Assembly (NCBI GenBank): GCA_015207195.1 | Contig: JADEXJ010000009.1 | Location: forward strand, 1 to 64,000 | Source of the DNA: Pleurocapsales cyanobacterium LEGE 10410 | GTDB taxonomy: Bacteria; Cyanobacteriota; Cyanobacteriia; Cyanobacteriales; Xenococcaceae | DNA length: 64,000 bases | Direction of reading: 5' to 3' | Shown: positions 9,054-17,455 of the stretch, one piece after another | How positions within the stretch are numbered: the stretch's first letter is position 1 | How the letters are laid out: every line of letters starts with the position of its first letter | Position numbers and translations under genes: made by a program | The notes under the pieces: generated by a model | The model's input: the letters and a program-made list of their open reading frames with translations, nothing else | The model's database searches: none | What the model was told of the DNA's origin: nothing

Positions 9054-9581
9054 ATGGATATCAATCAACATGGCGATTGGGCAAGCGGACGGAACGTCCG
9101 CGCCCCTCGCCATCAAAATTCAGCTAGTCAACTTGAATTGGAATTAAAGCTGGTTAGGATAACCAAGCTACATAGCGTTAGTAAGACCAATATTGCTACT
9201 GCGGGGATGGTGTACTGCGGTCGCCATCGGAGTCGAAGTTCTTCTCATTTTAATCCGCTAGATTTGGGTTTGGGTAATCCTTATTCTCACAAGAGGAGCA
9301 AAAATTGTGTATGGCAAGTGAACAATTTAGAGAAATGTTTAAGTTGCTATCGTCAATGGCTTTGGAAGTTAATTCAGAACGAACACAGTCAAGAAAATAT
9401 AGCTGATTGGGAAAGGATGTATCTCTATCGATTTTTGCATTTGTGCAGTGTTTTAGATAGCGTTCATACTTTAGTGTGTTTCTGCATAAATACCAATCAT
9501 AATACTAGAAACACTCAAATATCTTGTCATACACAAATATTGTGGAATGCTGCCGTGTGGTATGTTTCCCAAAGAATATGA
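9054..9581 (+). CDS. DUF4326-like hypothetical protein
   Basis: The 175-residue product contains MVYCGRHRSRSSSHFNPLDL followed by GLGNPYSHK, recalling the GNP motif of DUF4326 proteins found on plasmids and phages. Residues about 9-18 (ASGRNVRAPR) are encoded by a GC-rich palindrome (GCGGAC...GTCCGC) that looks like one of the short in-frame insertions in this window, so the true start may be later. The tail is Cys- and His-rich. The family assignment is tentative. Confidence 0.4.
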   Translation: MDINQHGDWASGRNVRAPRHQNSASQLELELKLVRITKLHSVSKTNIATAGMVYCGRHRSRSSSHFNPLDLGLGNPYSHKRSKNCVWQVNNLEKCLSCYRQWLWKLIQNEHSQENIADWERMYLYRFLHLCSVLDSVHTLVCFCINTNHNTRNTQISCHTQILWNAAVWYVSQRI

Positions 9582-9696
9582 ACTGATAAAGGCGATCGCT
9601 AAAAAATAGAATTACCCAACAGAATTGAGAAATAAACTCGATCCAATCGTAACCTTTTCAGGTGATGGTAATTGAAACATTACAAAATTTGAGTTT

Positions 9697-10197
9697 ATGA
9701 TTTTAGGTTTTACGGGGCATCGACCTGCTTCTTTGCCTGGTAATTATTCCGATCGCACCAATCGAGCCTTGCTAAATACAGCCGACTTTATTTTGGCTCA
9801 ATGTAAACCCACAAAGGTTGTATCTGGTATGGCTTTGGGCTGGGACATGGCTGTGGCTGAGTGTGCTGTAAATCGTGGCATTGGTTTAATTGCAGCAGTT
9901 CCATTTAAGTCTCAGCCTTCTAGATGGTCTAGGTCTGGTCAGGAAAGATATCAAAGGCTTTTGAACCAAGCCGACCAAATCGAAATTATTTCTTCTGGCA
10001 GCTATAGCATAGAGGCAATGCAGTTAAGAAATCAGTGGATTGTTGATCGCAGCGATTGGCTAATGGCATTGTGGCATCAAGGAAAAAGCGGAACTAAGAA
10101 TTGTGTAGATTATGCTCTAGCAATAAACAGACCAACGTTCAACTGTTGGGCGACATTCGGATATTTTTATTATCAGCATCAGCTAACTGAAATTTGA
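9697..10197 (+). CDS. SLOG/DUF1273-like nucleotide-sensing protein
   Basis: The 166-residue product starts with ILGFTGHRPASLPGNYSD and contains VVSGMALGWDMAVAECAVNR. It ends with a D-W-L-x-A-L-W-H-Q-G-K-SGTKNCVDYA segment. This is the pattern of the Rossmann-like SLOG family (DUF1273, YpsA/DprA-related), whose members bind nucleotides or DNA. Related SLOG domains act in stress signalling and defence. It sits in the same accessory block as a macro-domain protein. No effector partner is directly adjacent. Confidence 0.75.
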   Translation: MILGFTGHRPASLPGNYSDRTNRALLNTADFILAQCKPTKVVSGMALGWDMAVAECAVNRGIGLIAAVPFKSQPSRWSRSGQERYQRLLNQADQIEIISSGSYSIEAMQLRNQWIVDRSDWLMALWHQGKSGTKNCVDYALAINRPTFNCWATFGYFYYQHQLTEI

Positions 10198-10379
10198 TTT
10201 TTGACCAAGGTTTGTTCTATCCGAACCAGTTTAGGAAAGCATCCACTGTTTAATCAGCAGTGGATACATTTTTTAGAGGCATAACTCTAGACGAGTTAGC
10301 CGAAACACAACTCCAGTCGCGTTGGTTGTGGTTCTGTCGAACCTAGTTAGGTGAAATTTTAAAATTAGGTTTACTAATT

Positions 10380-10811
10380 ATGACTTATACAAGTTATGCT
10401 CCCGCAGCTACTCAAGTTCGAGGCTATGCTCCAACAATGCAAAGCTATTCGCCTGTGCCTGTTCAAAAGTATACGCCCGTGCCTAGTCAAGTCTCTAACC
10501 AGACTCAGGCTGTAGCATTGCCCAAGGCTTTGACAGAAGCTCAAATTGTATTCACAATTATAAATTCTGAAATAGCTAAGTTCAAACGTCAAGGTCAAAA
10601 CGTTGATGCTAGAGCAGTTAAGCTAGCTTATCAACAGTACTACGCGGGTTGGACTAGACAGCAAATTTTACAAGCTGCTTTTGCACTCATTGAGATTTAC
10701 GACCAACAAACTGTACAGTGGCGTTTGATTGCTAACGAACAGGAGTTACGTAGTAAACAAGTGCAATTCTCCAAGAGATACCACTACTTTAAGAACAGAC
10801 GTGCTGCTTAG
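10380..10811 (+). CDS. Hypothetical protein with Pro/Tyr-rich N-terminus
   Basis: The first 45 residues are a low-complexity Tyr/Pro/Ser/Gln tract with repeats of the form (Y)-(A/S/T)-P-V-P. The remaining part is helical, with ALTEAQIVFTIINSEIAKFK and a basic C-terminus ending FKNRRAA. I do not recognise a family. It is a single-gene unit, followed by a clear hairpin terminator at 10852-10885. Confidence 0.6.
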   Translation: MTYTSYAPAATQVRGYAPTMQSYSPVPVQKYTPVPSQVSNQTQAVALPKALTEAQIVFTIINSEIAKFKRQGQNVDARAVKLAYQQYYAGWTRQQILQAAFALIEIYDQQTVQWRLIANEQELRSKQVQFSKRYHYFKNRRAA

Positions 10812-10819
10812 TTACGTTA

Positions 10820-10844
10820 AATGGATATTCAGGCGAATATCCAT
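10820..10844. repeat. Inverted repeat after 10811 gene
   Basis: ATGGATATTC and GAATATCCAT form a perfect inverted repeat with a 4-base loop just past the stop codon, without a following T run. It may be a processing or accessory termination hairpin ahead of the terminator at 10852. Confidence 0.5.
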
Positions 10845-10851
10845 TCCAATC

Positions 10852-10885
10852 AAAGCTATACCAATAATGAGGTATAGCTTTTTTT
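10852..10885 (+). terminator. Rho-independent terminator
   Basis: AAAGCTATACC pairs with GGTATAGCTTT across an 8-base loop and is followed by a T run. It ends the transcript of the gene at 10380-10811. Confidence 0.8.
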
Positions 10886-10995
10886 CTGAATAAATAAAGA
10901 TTGATTCAATAGGCTTACTTGTCCGAGACACGCAGCCCTATCAGGTTTGAGGAGATGAAATTGAATTAATTATTGCGATAACTCTTTATTTGTCT

Positions 10996-11463
10996 ATGTT
11001 AGAAATAACTGGAAATATTTTCGATTTTAATTCTTGGTTGCACAAACCTATGACTCCTGAAATTGCTTTGTGCGTCACGACTAATGGAGTGGTCAAAGCC
11101 AATGGTCAGGCAGTAATGGGAGCAGGAATCGCTAAAGCTTTCACACTTGTTTATCCTCAACTACCTACAATTTTAGGTCGAAAGTTGGCTCATTCGGGCA
11201 ACCGAGTCCATTATCTTCTGACTGATGGTGATGTACATATTATGTCTTTTCCCAGCAAACATCATTGGCGAGACTCTTCAGATTTAGCTTTAATTGAAAA
11301 CTCAGCTAAAACTTTGGCAGAGTTAGCTGTGATTAGACCTGACTGTACATTCGTTCTGACTGAACCTGGTTGCGGTTTGGGAGGTTTGTCTTGGTCTGTT
11401 GTCAGAAGCTCCATAGCGACCATATTACCCGACAATTGTTGGGTCGTAAGTATTCCTAATTAA
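10996..11463 (+). CDS. Macro-domain-like (ADP-ribose binding) protein
   Basis: The product resembles small macro-domain proteins. It has CVTTNGVVKANGQAVMGAGI with the N-x-G/V-MGAGIA ligand loop, then MSFPSKHHWRDSSDLALIEN, then LTEPGCGLGGLSWSVV for the second phosphate-binding loop. Macro domains bind or hydrolyse ADP-ribose derivatives and can reverse DNA or protein ADP-ribosylation. I prefer ATG at 10996 over TTG at 10990. In the DarTG system a macro protein is the antitoxin, but no DarT-like toxin is visible next to it. Confidence 0.75.
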   Translation: MLEITGNIFDFNSWLHKPMTPEIALCVTTNGVVKANGQAVMGAGIAKAFTLVYPQLPTILGRKLAHSGNRVHYLLTDGDVHIMSFPSKHHWRDSSDLALIENSAKTLAELAVIRPDCTFVLTEPGCGLGGLSWSVVRSSIATILPDNCWVVSIPN

Positions 11464-11524
11464 GTTGGGGTCCGCTCTGTCAAGCTTTGATAGGTGATTT
11501 ATTTTAGTTTGCGAGTGAAAACCC

Positions 11525-12076
11525 ATGCAACTATGCACCAATATTCGCGATCGAGGTCTTGCCTACGAACAATTTGTTCTGTACTGCCAGACAAAGCTAG
11601 TACCGATGATGCAGTTAGATGTGTCCAAGTATGCTCCGAATCGCCATCGACTATGGTTAATTAACGAGCCATATCTTGGTAAACAGTCAAGGTTAAAAAC
11701 AGCATACAATGACTCCTATCTTAATCAAGTAATTCAATGGCTGTACCCAGGCTGTAATACGGCTTTAATTAGTTACCACGGACAAATTGGAAACATAAAT
11801 AGCAACGCCCAGATCGATCACCATCGAGATACCAGCTTCGCCTCTAATATGGCTAGGATGCTCAATCTTGGCAACGTGTCTCATTTTAGCTACAGCTTGT
11901 GCCGCCGTAACAACGAACGAAACGCCTGTACCAGCTTTCTACTTCATCCAGGCGATTTGATTGAGTTTAATTGTAAACATCTTCACGCCTGTACCTATGC
12001 TGCTTCAGAGCGAATGAGCCTAGTTATGTGGAAGCTGAAACCTAACTATGAGGCTTTGCTTTCTCAAACATACTAG
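11525..12076 (+). CDS. AlkB-like 2-oxoglutarate/Fe(II) oxygenase
   Basis: The 183-residue product has an AQIDHHRDTSF segment giving an iron-binding HxD pair (His of HRD), a second His in KHLHACTY, and a downstream SERMSLVMWKL with the Arg expected to bind 2-oxoglutarate. HPGDLIEFN matches the double-stranded beta-helix strand before the distal His. AlkB relatives demethylate nucleic acids. The match is by motif order only. It follows the macro gene by about 60 bases on the same strand, so the two may be cotranscribed. Confidence 0.55.
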   Translation: MQLCTNIRDRGLAYEQFVLYCQTKLVPMMQLDVSKYAPNRHRLWLINEPYLGKQSRLKTAYNDSYLNQVIQWLYPGCNTALISYHGQIGNINSNAQIDHHRDTSFASNMARMLNLGNVSHFSYSLCRRNNERNACTSFLLHPGDLIEFNCKHLHACTYAASERMSLVMWKLKPNYEALLSQTY

Positions 12077-12184
12077 TTTTAAAACGCGAACTTAAAGAGT
12101 TAATTCTACTTCATAATTGTCTTATTTGGATTTAACCTGCTCTCAGATCAATTTGAACGATATCAGACAAGAGATCGATCTGGG

Positions 12185-12219
12185 TCGATATTGACCCAGA
12201 GTAGCCTAAATCGATCGCC
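12185..12219 (+). repeat. 35-bp direct repeat, copy 1
   Basis: Matches 12304-12338 at all but three or so positions. Core: TCGATATTGACCCAGAGT then AAATCGATCGCC. GGGTC just upstream (12182-12186) makes a palindrome with GACCC at 12192-12196. It could be an iteron or a binding site for a plasmid replication or partition protein. Confidence 0.65.
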
Positions 12220-12303
12220 CTTAGTAGAGAAATACGTCCGAATAAAGTATGTCAACTGCTTAAATAGAGTTATTAAGCGGGAATTGATTTGGTACAAAAA
12301 CGA

Positions 12304-12338
12304 TCGATATTGACCCAGAGTGACCCAAATCGATCGCC
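12304..12338 (+). repeat. 35-bp direct repeat, copy 2
   Basis: Second copy, 119 bases after the first and in the same orientation. It lacks the upstream GGGTC arm that makes copy 1 palindromic. Confidence 0.65.
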
Positions 12339-12407
12339 AACTTTTTCAAAAATATTTCAATATAGGTTTTCATCTGAGTTTAAATCTAATTCCCTCAGAC
12401 TGAAATT

Positions 12408-12487
12408 AGTTTGATAGCAAGCAGTGCAAGTATCCGTACATTTAATACGAGTGTACCTAACGACTCAAACTTGCTGCTTGTCAAACT
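12408..12487. other. Candidate oriT (inverted repeat upstream of mobC)
   Basis: AGTTTGATAGCAAGCAG and TGCAAG at 12408-12430 pair imperfectly with CTTGCTGCTTGTCAAACT at 12470-12487, with a second small repeat (GTACA/TGTAC) in the loop. A long imperfect inverted repeat about 150 bases upstream of mobC and the relaxase gene is the expected arrangement of an oriT. The nick site cannot be placed from sequence alone. Confidence 0.5.
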
Positions 12488-12629
12488 ATCTGAACTCAAA
12501 ATAGGCTGTTTGTAAATTATTGACTAGAACAGTTGGGAATCAGGAAATGTTCGATGTGTGATTTCAGTTATACCCAAACAAATTCTATCAAAGCCAAAAT
12601 GTAATTTTATCTAATGAGTGCGAGCGCAA

Positions 12630-13040
12630 ATGGCTCACTACCCTAACAATAACGGCGAATTTAAAACTAAGCGAGTAGAGACAAAGTGGTATCCATCAGA
12701 TTTAGTAATAATCGATCGCCAAGCTAAACTTTTGAATTTAACTAGAACTGACTATATAACTAAATGTGTTTTAGATAAGCCCATAGAAAAAGCACACGTT
12801 TTCAAAGTTAACTGGCGTACCTATCGAGCAATGGGTGAAATAGCCAGGGAATTAAAACGGATTGGCAATAATATCAATCAAATTGCCAAAGTCTTTAATG
12901 CAGAAAGATTAGAGGGTGGAAAAGTACCAGAAAATTATCCTCTGCCAGAAGAATTGAGTGCAATTAGAAGTTACGCCGATCGCATTAGCCAGGAATTGAA
13001 CCAAGTTAGGCTGTTAATAATTGGCAGAAAAGAGAAGTGA
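12630..13040 (+). CDS. mobC: MobC-like relaxosome protein
   Basis: The product matches the MobC/MbeC family. It has a short basic N-terminus and a ribbon-helix-helix-like segment (KWYPSDLVIIDRQAKLLNLT ... YITKCVLDK), followed by the family hallmark L-K-R-I-G-N-N-I-N-Q-I-A (about residues 72-85). MobC binds oriT and helps the relaxase open the strands. The ORF can begin at GTG 12618 or ATG 12630; I chose ATG. Its stop overlaps the relaxase start as GTGA. Confidence 0.85.
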   Translation: MAHYPNNNGEFKTKRVETKWYPSDLVIIDRQAKLLNLTRTDYITKCVLDKPIEKAHVFKVNWRTYRAMGEIARELKRIGNNINQIAKVFNAERLEGGKVPENYPLPEELSAIRSYADRISQELNQVRLLIIGRKEK

Positions 13041-14068
13041 TCGGCAAGATTACTACGGGCAGTTGTTTCCGAGGACTGGTTGATTATTTATTGGATTCCA
13101 ATAAAATGCCACAGATAATCTATACAAACCTAGCTGGATGCGATCGCAATACAATGACATGGGAATTAAATACCTGTGCCAGTCAAAGATCGAGTACCAA
13201 AAAACCAGTCAAGCATATTTCTGTTGGATTTGCCCCTGATGATGGAAAGTTAGAGCGTGAAACTATAGAAGAAATTGCGATCGCCATAGTTAGTGAATTG
13301 GGTTACGACAATAACCAATACATAGTAGTACGCCACGGTCGAGTTGATCCAAAACACGATCGCAATCACGAACACGATCATTTTCACATTTTGATCAACA
13401 TGATTAATCTTGAAGGGAAAAGGATAGAAGATGGTTATGACAAAAAAAGATTGGAACGCATTTTGAGACAGCAAGAAATTAAACATAATTTGACTATTGT
13501 TGCTTCATCCGAGCAACGAAAATACAAAGCCTCTACAACTGGTCAAGTACAACGAATGATGCGAGAGGTTGAAGAGTATCAAACAGAAGCAAGAGCCGAA
13601 AGACCAGTTGTACCTCATGCTCTGAAAATTCAGTCAGGGATAGATTTAGCCAGTTGCGATCGCCCAAGTCTTAGAGTGTTTCTGGCTAGGCTTCAGCAAC
13701 TTCAAATAGACCCTAAACTAAAAGTCGAAGAAGGAAAAATTACAGGCATTAGTTACAGGCTACAGGATTTTAAAGTAAGAGGATGTAAGCTACATCAGGC
13801 TAGCTCTTCCCAACTGTTAGAGCATAGAGTAACCTTTGATTCTCAGGAGGATATGCTCGCTGTGTGCAAGGCAAATAAAAATGAAAGAATTGAATTAGAG
13901 CCTGAATTAGAAGTGAGTTGGAATCAGGTTGATATCAAGAATTATGTTCCAAACAAAATAAAACAATTATTAGAAGCAACTTCTGAGTCGCAAGAAACAT
14001 ATACTGTTAGAAAATCTATTGTTCGAGAACAAAGTAGAAGAAACAAAGAATTTGAAATTGAGTTTTGA
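13037..14068 (+). CDS. Relaxase (MobA/VirD2-like)
   Basis: The 343-residue protein starts at GTG 13037, overlapping the mobC stop by four bases. It contains the three-His metal motif HEHDHFH (residues 111-117), preceded by HISVGFAPDD and YIVVRHGRVD, typical of the relaxase/mobilisation nuclease domain. The catalytic Tyr is probably in the first 30 residues (Y17 or Y29). It nicks oriT and pilots the strand during mobilisation. It is short and has no helicase or primase fusion, so the plasmid is probably mobilisable rather than self-transmissible; no type IV secretion genes are in the window. Confidence 0.87.
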   Translation: MIGKITTGSCFRGLVDYLLDSNKMPQIIYTNLAGCDRNTMTWELNTCASQRSSTKKPVKHISVGFAPDDGKLERETIEEIAIAIVSELGYDNNQYIVVRHGRVDPKHDRNHEHDHFHILINMINLEGKRIEDGYDKKRLERILRQQEIKHNLTIVASSEQRKYKASTTGQVQRMMREVEEYQTEARAERPVVPHALKIQSGIDLASCDRPSLRVFLARLQQLQIDPKLKVEEGKITGISYRLQDFKVRGCKLHQASSSQLLEHRVTFDSQEDMLAVCKANKNERIELEPELEVSWNQVDIKNYVPNKIKQLLEATSESQETYTVRKSIVREQSRRNKEFEIEF

Positions 14069-14166
14069 GCTGTAAAAATAGATTTTATCGCTACTTTACA
14101 TACTAAGTTTAATTTGTTGTAATAGTAGTAGTAACAGGTATTTAGGTAATTTTTTAGAGAAAGTAA

Positions 14167-14676
14167 ATGGCAGATGGGATCTATTTAAGAGGAGTAATGA
14201 ATATTCTGAACCTATCTGAGTCTGCGGTAAACAAACTAGTAGAAGAGGGATATCTTACGTATACCAAAAGAGGAGCTAAAGGCAAGCGAGTATTTGACAA
14301 AGCTTTAGTCCAAGAGTTCAAACGCGCTCCTGCGTATCAATCTTTTAAAAAGCAAACCGTTCTGGTATATCTGCGCTGCGAAACAGAAGAACAAGAACGC
14401 ATGATGAAACGCAAAGTAGAGCGATACTGCAAGAAAAATAATTTCAAAGCGAATATTATTGCTCAATTAAATCAAGGCATTAAAGAGATATCTCAACAAA
14501 GCTATAAATTGACCATAAATTACATATTTGAACATACGGGGATTGCTGGATTAATATTTTATGGACGTACTGATGACACCAGAGAAATAAAAAAGATTTT
14601 TCAAGCTAGAGAAGAAGTTTTTAGCTACTGTATCCAAGATTTAGATGCTAATCTTCATAAAACTAGTATTTGTTAA
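14167..14676 (+). CDS. Serine-recombinase-like protein lacking the catalytic serine
   Basis: Residues 1-50 look like the MerR-type DNA-binding domain at the N-terminus of IS607-type recombinases (YLRGVMNILNLSESAVNKLV ... KRVFDKALV). Residues 66-77 read VLVYLRCETEEQ, aligning with the serine recombinase signature Y-A-R-V-S-T-x-x-Q, so the nucleophilic Ser is replaced by Glu (position 72). The conserved Arg and Gln remain. Later, GLIFYGRTDDTREI resembles the end of the catalytic core. It is probably a catalytically inactive DNA-binding derivative. No IS607 tnpB is adjacent; it follows the relaxase by about 100 bases. Confidence 0.5.
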   Translation: MADGIYLRGVMNILNLSESAVNKLVEEGYLTYTKRGAKGKRVFDKALVQEFKRAPAYQSFKKQTVLVYLRCETEEQERMMKRKVERYCKKNNFKANIIAQLNQGIKEISQQSYKLTINYIFEHTGIAGLIFYGRTDDTREIKKIFQAREEVFSYCIQDLDANLHKTSIC

Positions 14677-14690
14677 TACTACACAAGCAT

Positions 14691-15302
14691 TTACAAAAAT
14701 AATTTAAGTCCTTCGACCTCATAAAAATCTCCAAGCTGCTCTATTTTGAAATGTCCAAATAACGCTGCAACAAATGCTTGGGCTAAAGTCAAGCCATTTA
14801 ATTTAGCTATTTTTGGTAGAGTATTCACTTTTGGATATAGCTTCAAATGTCGCTCTACTGATTCGATCCAAACTTCGATATTCTCATCATGAGCTAGAGC
14901 AAATACTTCCGACTCGATTAAATCTTCTGCTAATTCGTTTAAAGCCTCTGTTGCGGACAAAGATTTAATTGATTTAGTTGTCTCTCTTTGGTAATTTGCT
15001 CTTATCTGAGGCTGAAGGTATTTGGCTAGAAAAAGTGTGCTAATGCTCTGCTGGGTAAGTGATGATAGAAAATCAGTAAAACTGCGATCGATTAGAGTAT
15101 CTGTTTCATTAACTTGCGATTGCGAAGCTAGCCGAAGGCATCGCTGTGACTTTTCTAATAGAGCGTTTACTCTGTCAAGAATCTGCTCGCTCCCAAAATA
15201 AATAAGTTCTCCAGAACGTCTGAGCTTCACCTCATCACGAATACAGGCAGATCCGATTGTATCCACCTTTTGAATTAATTGAGTAAAGGAGACATCTGAC
15301 AT
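14691..15302 (-). CDS. Hypothetical protein of the three-gene operator group
   Basis: The protein is about 203 residues, mostly helical and acidic, with no recognised domain. ATG at 15302 is preferred to the in-frame TTG at 15308. The coding sequence contains a 21-bp in-frame insertion that splits a HIP1 octamer (about 15122-15150 on the plus strand, encoding part of RCLRLASQS). It is preceded by the inverted-repeat operator at 15356-15397, also found before the genes at 17355 and 18279. It is convergent with the recombinase-like gene. Confidence 0.55.
   Translation of the reverse strand: MSDVSFTQLIQKVDTIGSACIRDEVKLRRSGELIYFGSEQILDRVNALLEKSQRCLRLASQSQVNETDTLIDRSFTDFLSSLTQQSISTLFLAKYLQPQIRANYQRETTKSIKSLSATEALNELAEDLIESEVFALAHDENIEVWIESVERHLKLYPKVNTLPKIAKLNGLTLAQAFVAALFGHFKIEQLGDFYEVEGLKLFL
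15122..15150. repeat. 21-bp mini-insertion in a HIP1 octamer (copy 1)
   Basis: On the minus strand GCGAT-GCCTTCGGCTAGC-TTCGCA-ATCGC. Removing 21 bases restores GCGATCGC and the reading frame. The same element, differing at two bases, is in the SDR pseudogene at 35888-35916. Confidence 0.65.
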
Positions 15303-15636
15303 ACACAATTTATCATTCGTTTGCGTTTGGCGTAGGTAAAGCTTGCTATTCCACCTTAGTTCTAGCTATTATTATAACATTTTATAGCTAGAACCAAAGT
15401 TAAACCTTGAAAGAAAACGAGCAACTCAATTTTCCTACAGCCTATTTATAGCAGTCGAAGCAAAGGTTGAGACACTTGATTCTATCTCACGCAGAGACGC
15501 TAAGACGCAAAGGGTTTTTCAAAATATCCTAATCTATAGTTCGGTTGCTATATCTCTAATTTGTGGTGAATAAGTTACAAGATCAAAAATCAATAGTAAA
15601 TTAAGCAAAAGCAACACACTGCACTATTTATTGAAA
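15303..15636. other. Intergenic region, 334 bp
   Basis: Contains the operator at 15356-15397 and, around 15487-15511, a CGCAGAGACGCTAAGACGCA motif of the kind that recurs in cyanobacterial intergenic regions. I see no gene. Confidence 0.5.
15356..15397 (-). promoter_or_regulatory. Shared operator, copy 1
   Basis: TTAGTTCTAGCT, 18 bases, AGCTAGAACCAA. The 18-base spacer read on the minus strand contains TATAAT, a good -10 box, so the operator arms flank or overlap the promoter of the gene starting at 15302. Confidence 0.75.
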
Positions 15637-17355
15637 CTATTGCGGAATAAACGCTTTAACTTTTGCTCTAGTCAGTGCGGTGTAGAGAATCTTTTGTAAG
15701 TCAGGACAGGGAAGCATATCAGCTATATCTGGAAATATATAGTTAATACTAGATCCTTGGGCTTTATGAGTAGTAATAGCGTATGAATAAGGAACGTTAT
15801 CAAAAGACTTGAGGGTGTCATAGTATTGTTTCCATCGCTTTCTTTCCCTAAGTTCTTGCATCATCAACTGTCTGGATTCCTCACTATCAGGGGTAAGAAT
15901 TCTCAAATCTAGCTTTAGCCCGTCGTCCGTTTTAGCTGGTACTGACCAGTATTCCCACTTGGTGGGTTTCTTACGACAATCGCTCATGGGGGAAACCCCC
16001 AAGACCGCGTTGTCGCGCTTGCTAGTCTCAAGTTTGGCATCTCCAACTATTTCGCATTCTTCTGAATTATTCATGACTATCTGCCACTTATTCTTACCCT
16101 TAGCTCCAGGAATACGTCTGAATACAGGAATCTTGGCAATCAGTCTGTCTCCAGGCACATAATCGGGAGCATCTTCTCCCCATAGCTGTGTTCTTACATA
16201 GTCATTGAGAGACGCTGCGGTTTTATTTCGCCACACTAAAAACCTTACATAGTCTGGATTTTCTTTATATTCTTGGGACTTGAAAAAAGCGATCGCGCAC
16301 TCTAACCAGTCTTCTCTACTCAAGCAGGTAATAGTTTCATCTCTTGTAGTTTTGAAAGAGTAGAGAAATTTATTGTAAATGCGACCGCTGCGGATTTCTT
16401 CAGCTACTTTCCCTATATCTCCCTCATATCTTACAACCGAGCTTAGAGTAGCTTCATGGTTGATGTACTCATGGGTAGCAACAATTGGTTCTGATTCTCC
16501 CACAGGGGGTAATTGGGCTGCATCCCCTACAAAGATAACCTTAGTTGGAGTATGCCATACAGCTTGATTAATATCTTTAAAGTTGGACTTGGAAATCATC
16601 GAAAACTCATCGATTAGAGCAACCTGGTAGCCACCGATGCTGTCAGTACCCTTGGTAATAAACTCTTCTTTTCCTGTTTCTTCATTAAGTTCTGGCTGTT
16701 GTCCCAGTAGCCTCGCTACGGTGTGAGCCTCAATGCTTATCTTTGCCTCTGCTGCCAGTTTATTGAGATTTTTAACTGCTTTATTAGTCGGAGAGCCGCC
16801 AACAAAGCTAATTTTTTGATTTAGTAACCATTTCATTAGCTGGATAATCAGGAATGATTTACCAGTGCCAGCATAGCCAGTTAGTCTGAAATATGTCTGT
16901 CTGGGAGTTTGAACAAATTGTTTCATCTTCTCCAAGGCTATTAATTGGTCTGGTGTTAGAGAAAAGTCAGTCTTGGAATTAATCTCGTCAATTCTCTGAG
17001 GGAAATCCAACAAGCCTGGATGGGGTTTAATCGTATCTATAGCAGGGTTTTCTGGGGCAATCGCCTCCTCAGCTATACTTTGTGGTTCTTCGTTTGCATG
17101 TAGGGTTAGTAGTTTTTGAGCAACACGCTCTAGGATCTTACGATCATCTAATTCGTCAAACAGTATATCGACTAGGCGATCTTTACCCTCTACTTTTTCT
17201 TGCCCATATGATCCATCAACTAAAGTAGAGTCGATTGTTCTAGCAAATTCTACTATTTCTGGAATTAGTGATTCGGGCAGCTTTACCGCCTTGGTTTTTC
17301 CAGTATTCCAGGCAGATTTTCGACCAGCACCTCTGCGTTTTCCACCTCTGGGCAT
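15637..17355 (-). CDS. RecD-like/UvrD-family helicase
   Basis: From ATG at 17355 the product is about 572 residues. It begins with a basic PRGGKRRGAGRKS segment and a helical region. It then has the SF1B helicase set: LTGYAGTGKSFLIIQLMKWL (Walker A), VALIDEFSMIS (Walker B), KVIFVGDAAQLPPVGES (motif III), and near the C-terminus YAITTHKAQGSSINYIF and LYTALTRAK, as in UvrD_C_2. It is related to RecD2/TraA helicases. Residues encoded by about 15970-16030 (SKRDNAVLGVSPMSDCRK) look like an in-frame palindromic insertion (GGGGGTTTCCCCCA). It probably serves plasmid DNA processing and carries the shared operator. Confidence 0.8.
   Translation of the reverse strand: MPRGGKRRGAGRKSAWNTGKTKAVKLPESLIPEIVEFARTIDSTLVDGSYGQEKVEGKDRLVDILFDELDDRKILERVAQKLLTLHANEEPQSIAEEAIAPENPAIDTIKPHPGLLDFPQRIDEINSKTDFSLTPDQLIALEKMKQFVQTPRQTYFRLTGYAGTGKSFLIIQLMKWLLNQKISFVGGSPTNKAVKNLNKLAAEAKISIEAHTVARLLGQQPELNEETGKEEFITKGTDSIGGYQVALIDEFSMISKSNFKDINQAVWHTPTKVIFVGDAAQLPPVGESEPIVATHEYINHEATLSSVVRYEGDIGKVAEEIRSGRIYNKFLYSFKTTRDETITCLSREDWLECAIAFFKSQEYKENPDYVRFLVWRNKTAASLNDYVRTQLWGEDAPDYVPGDRLIAKIPVFRRIPGAKGKNKWQIVMNNSEECEIVGDAKLETSKRDNAVLGVSPMSDCRKKPTKWEYWSVPAKTDDGLKLDLRILTPDSEESRQLMMQELRERKRWKQYYDTLKSFDNVPYSYAITTHKAQGSSINYIFPDIADMLPCPDLQKILYTALTRAKVKAFIPQ
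15970..16030. repeat. Palindromic insertion inside helicase gene
   Basis: Contains a TGGGGGAAACCCCCA palindrome within GC-rich flanks; the same palindrome is in the repeat cluster near 55955. It interrupts the helicase between conserved motifs without breaking the frame. Edges are approximate. Confidence 0.5.
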
Positions 17356-17455
17356 AACTCTCACCAACTACTTGTTATAGATTGATTATAGATTAAGTTA
17401 CAAAATCAAAGCTTATTGTCAGGTGACTTTAACGCCACTTAATCACTTATTATTT

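Larger units (their letters stand above)
12077..12629. other. Non-coding mobilisation/replication region, 553 bp
   Basis: No gene is apparent between the AlkB-like gene and mobC. The region holds two 35-bp direct repeats (12185-12219 and 12304-12338), a GGGTC/GACCC palindrome over the first, and a long imperfect inverted repeat (12408-12487). Position and structure suggest oriT and perhaps an origin or iteron-like region. Confidence 0.55.

Noticed and set aside
10996-12076. DarTG-type toxin-antitoxin
   Set aside because: The macro protein has no adjacent DarT-like toxin; the next gene looks like an AlkB-type oxygenase.
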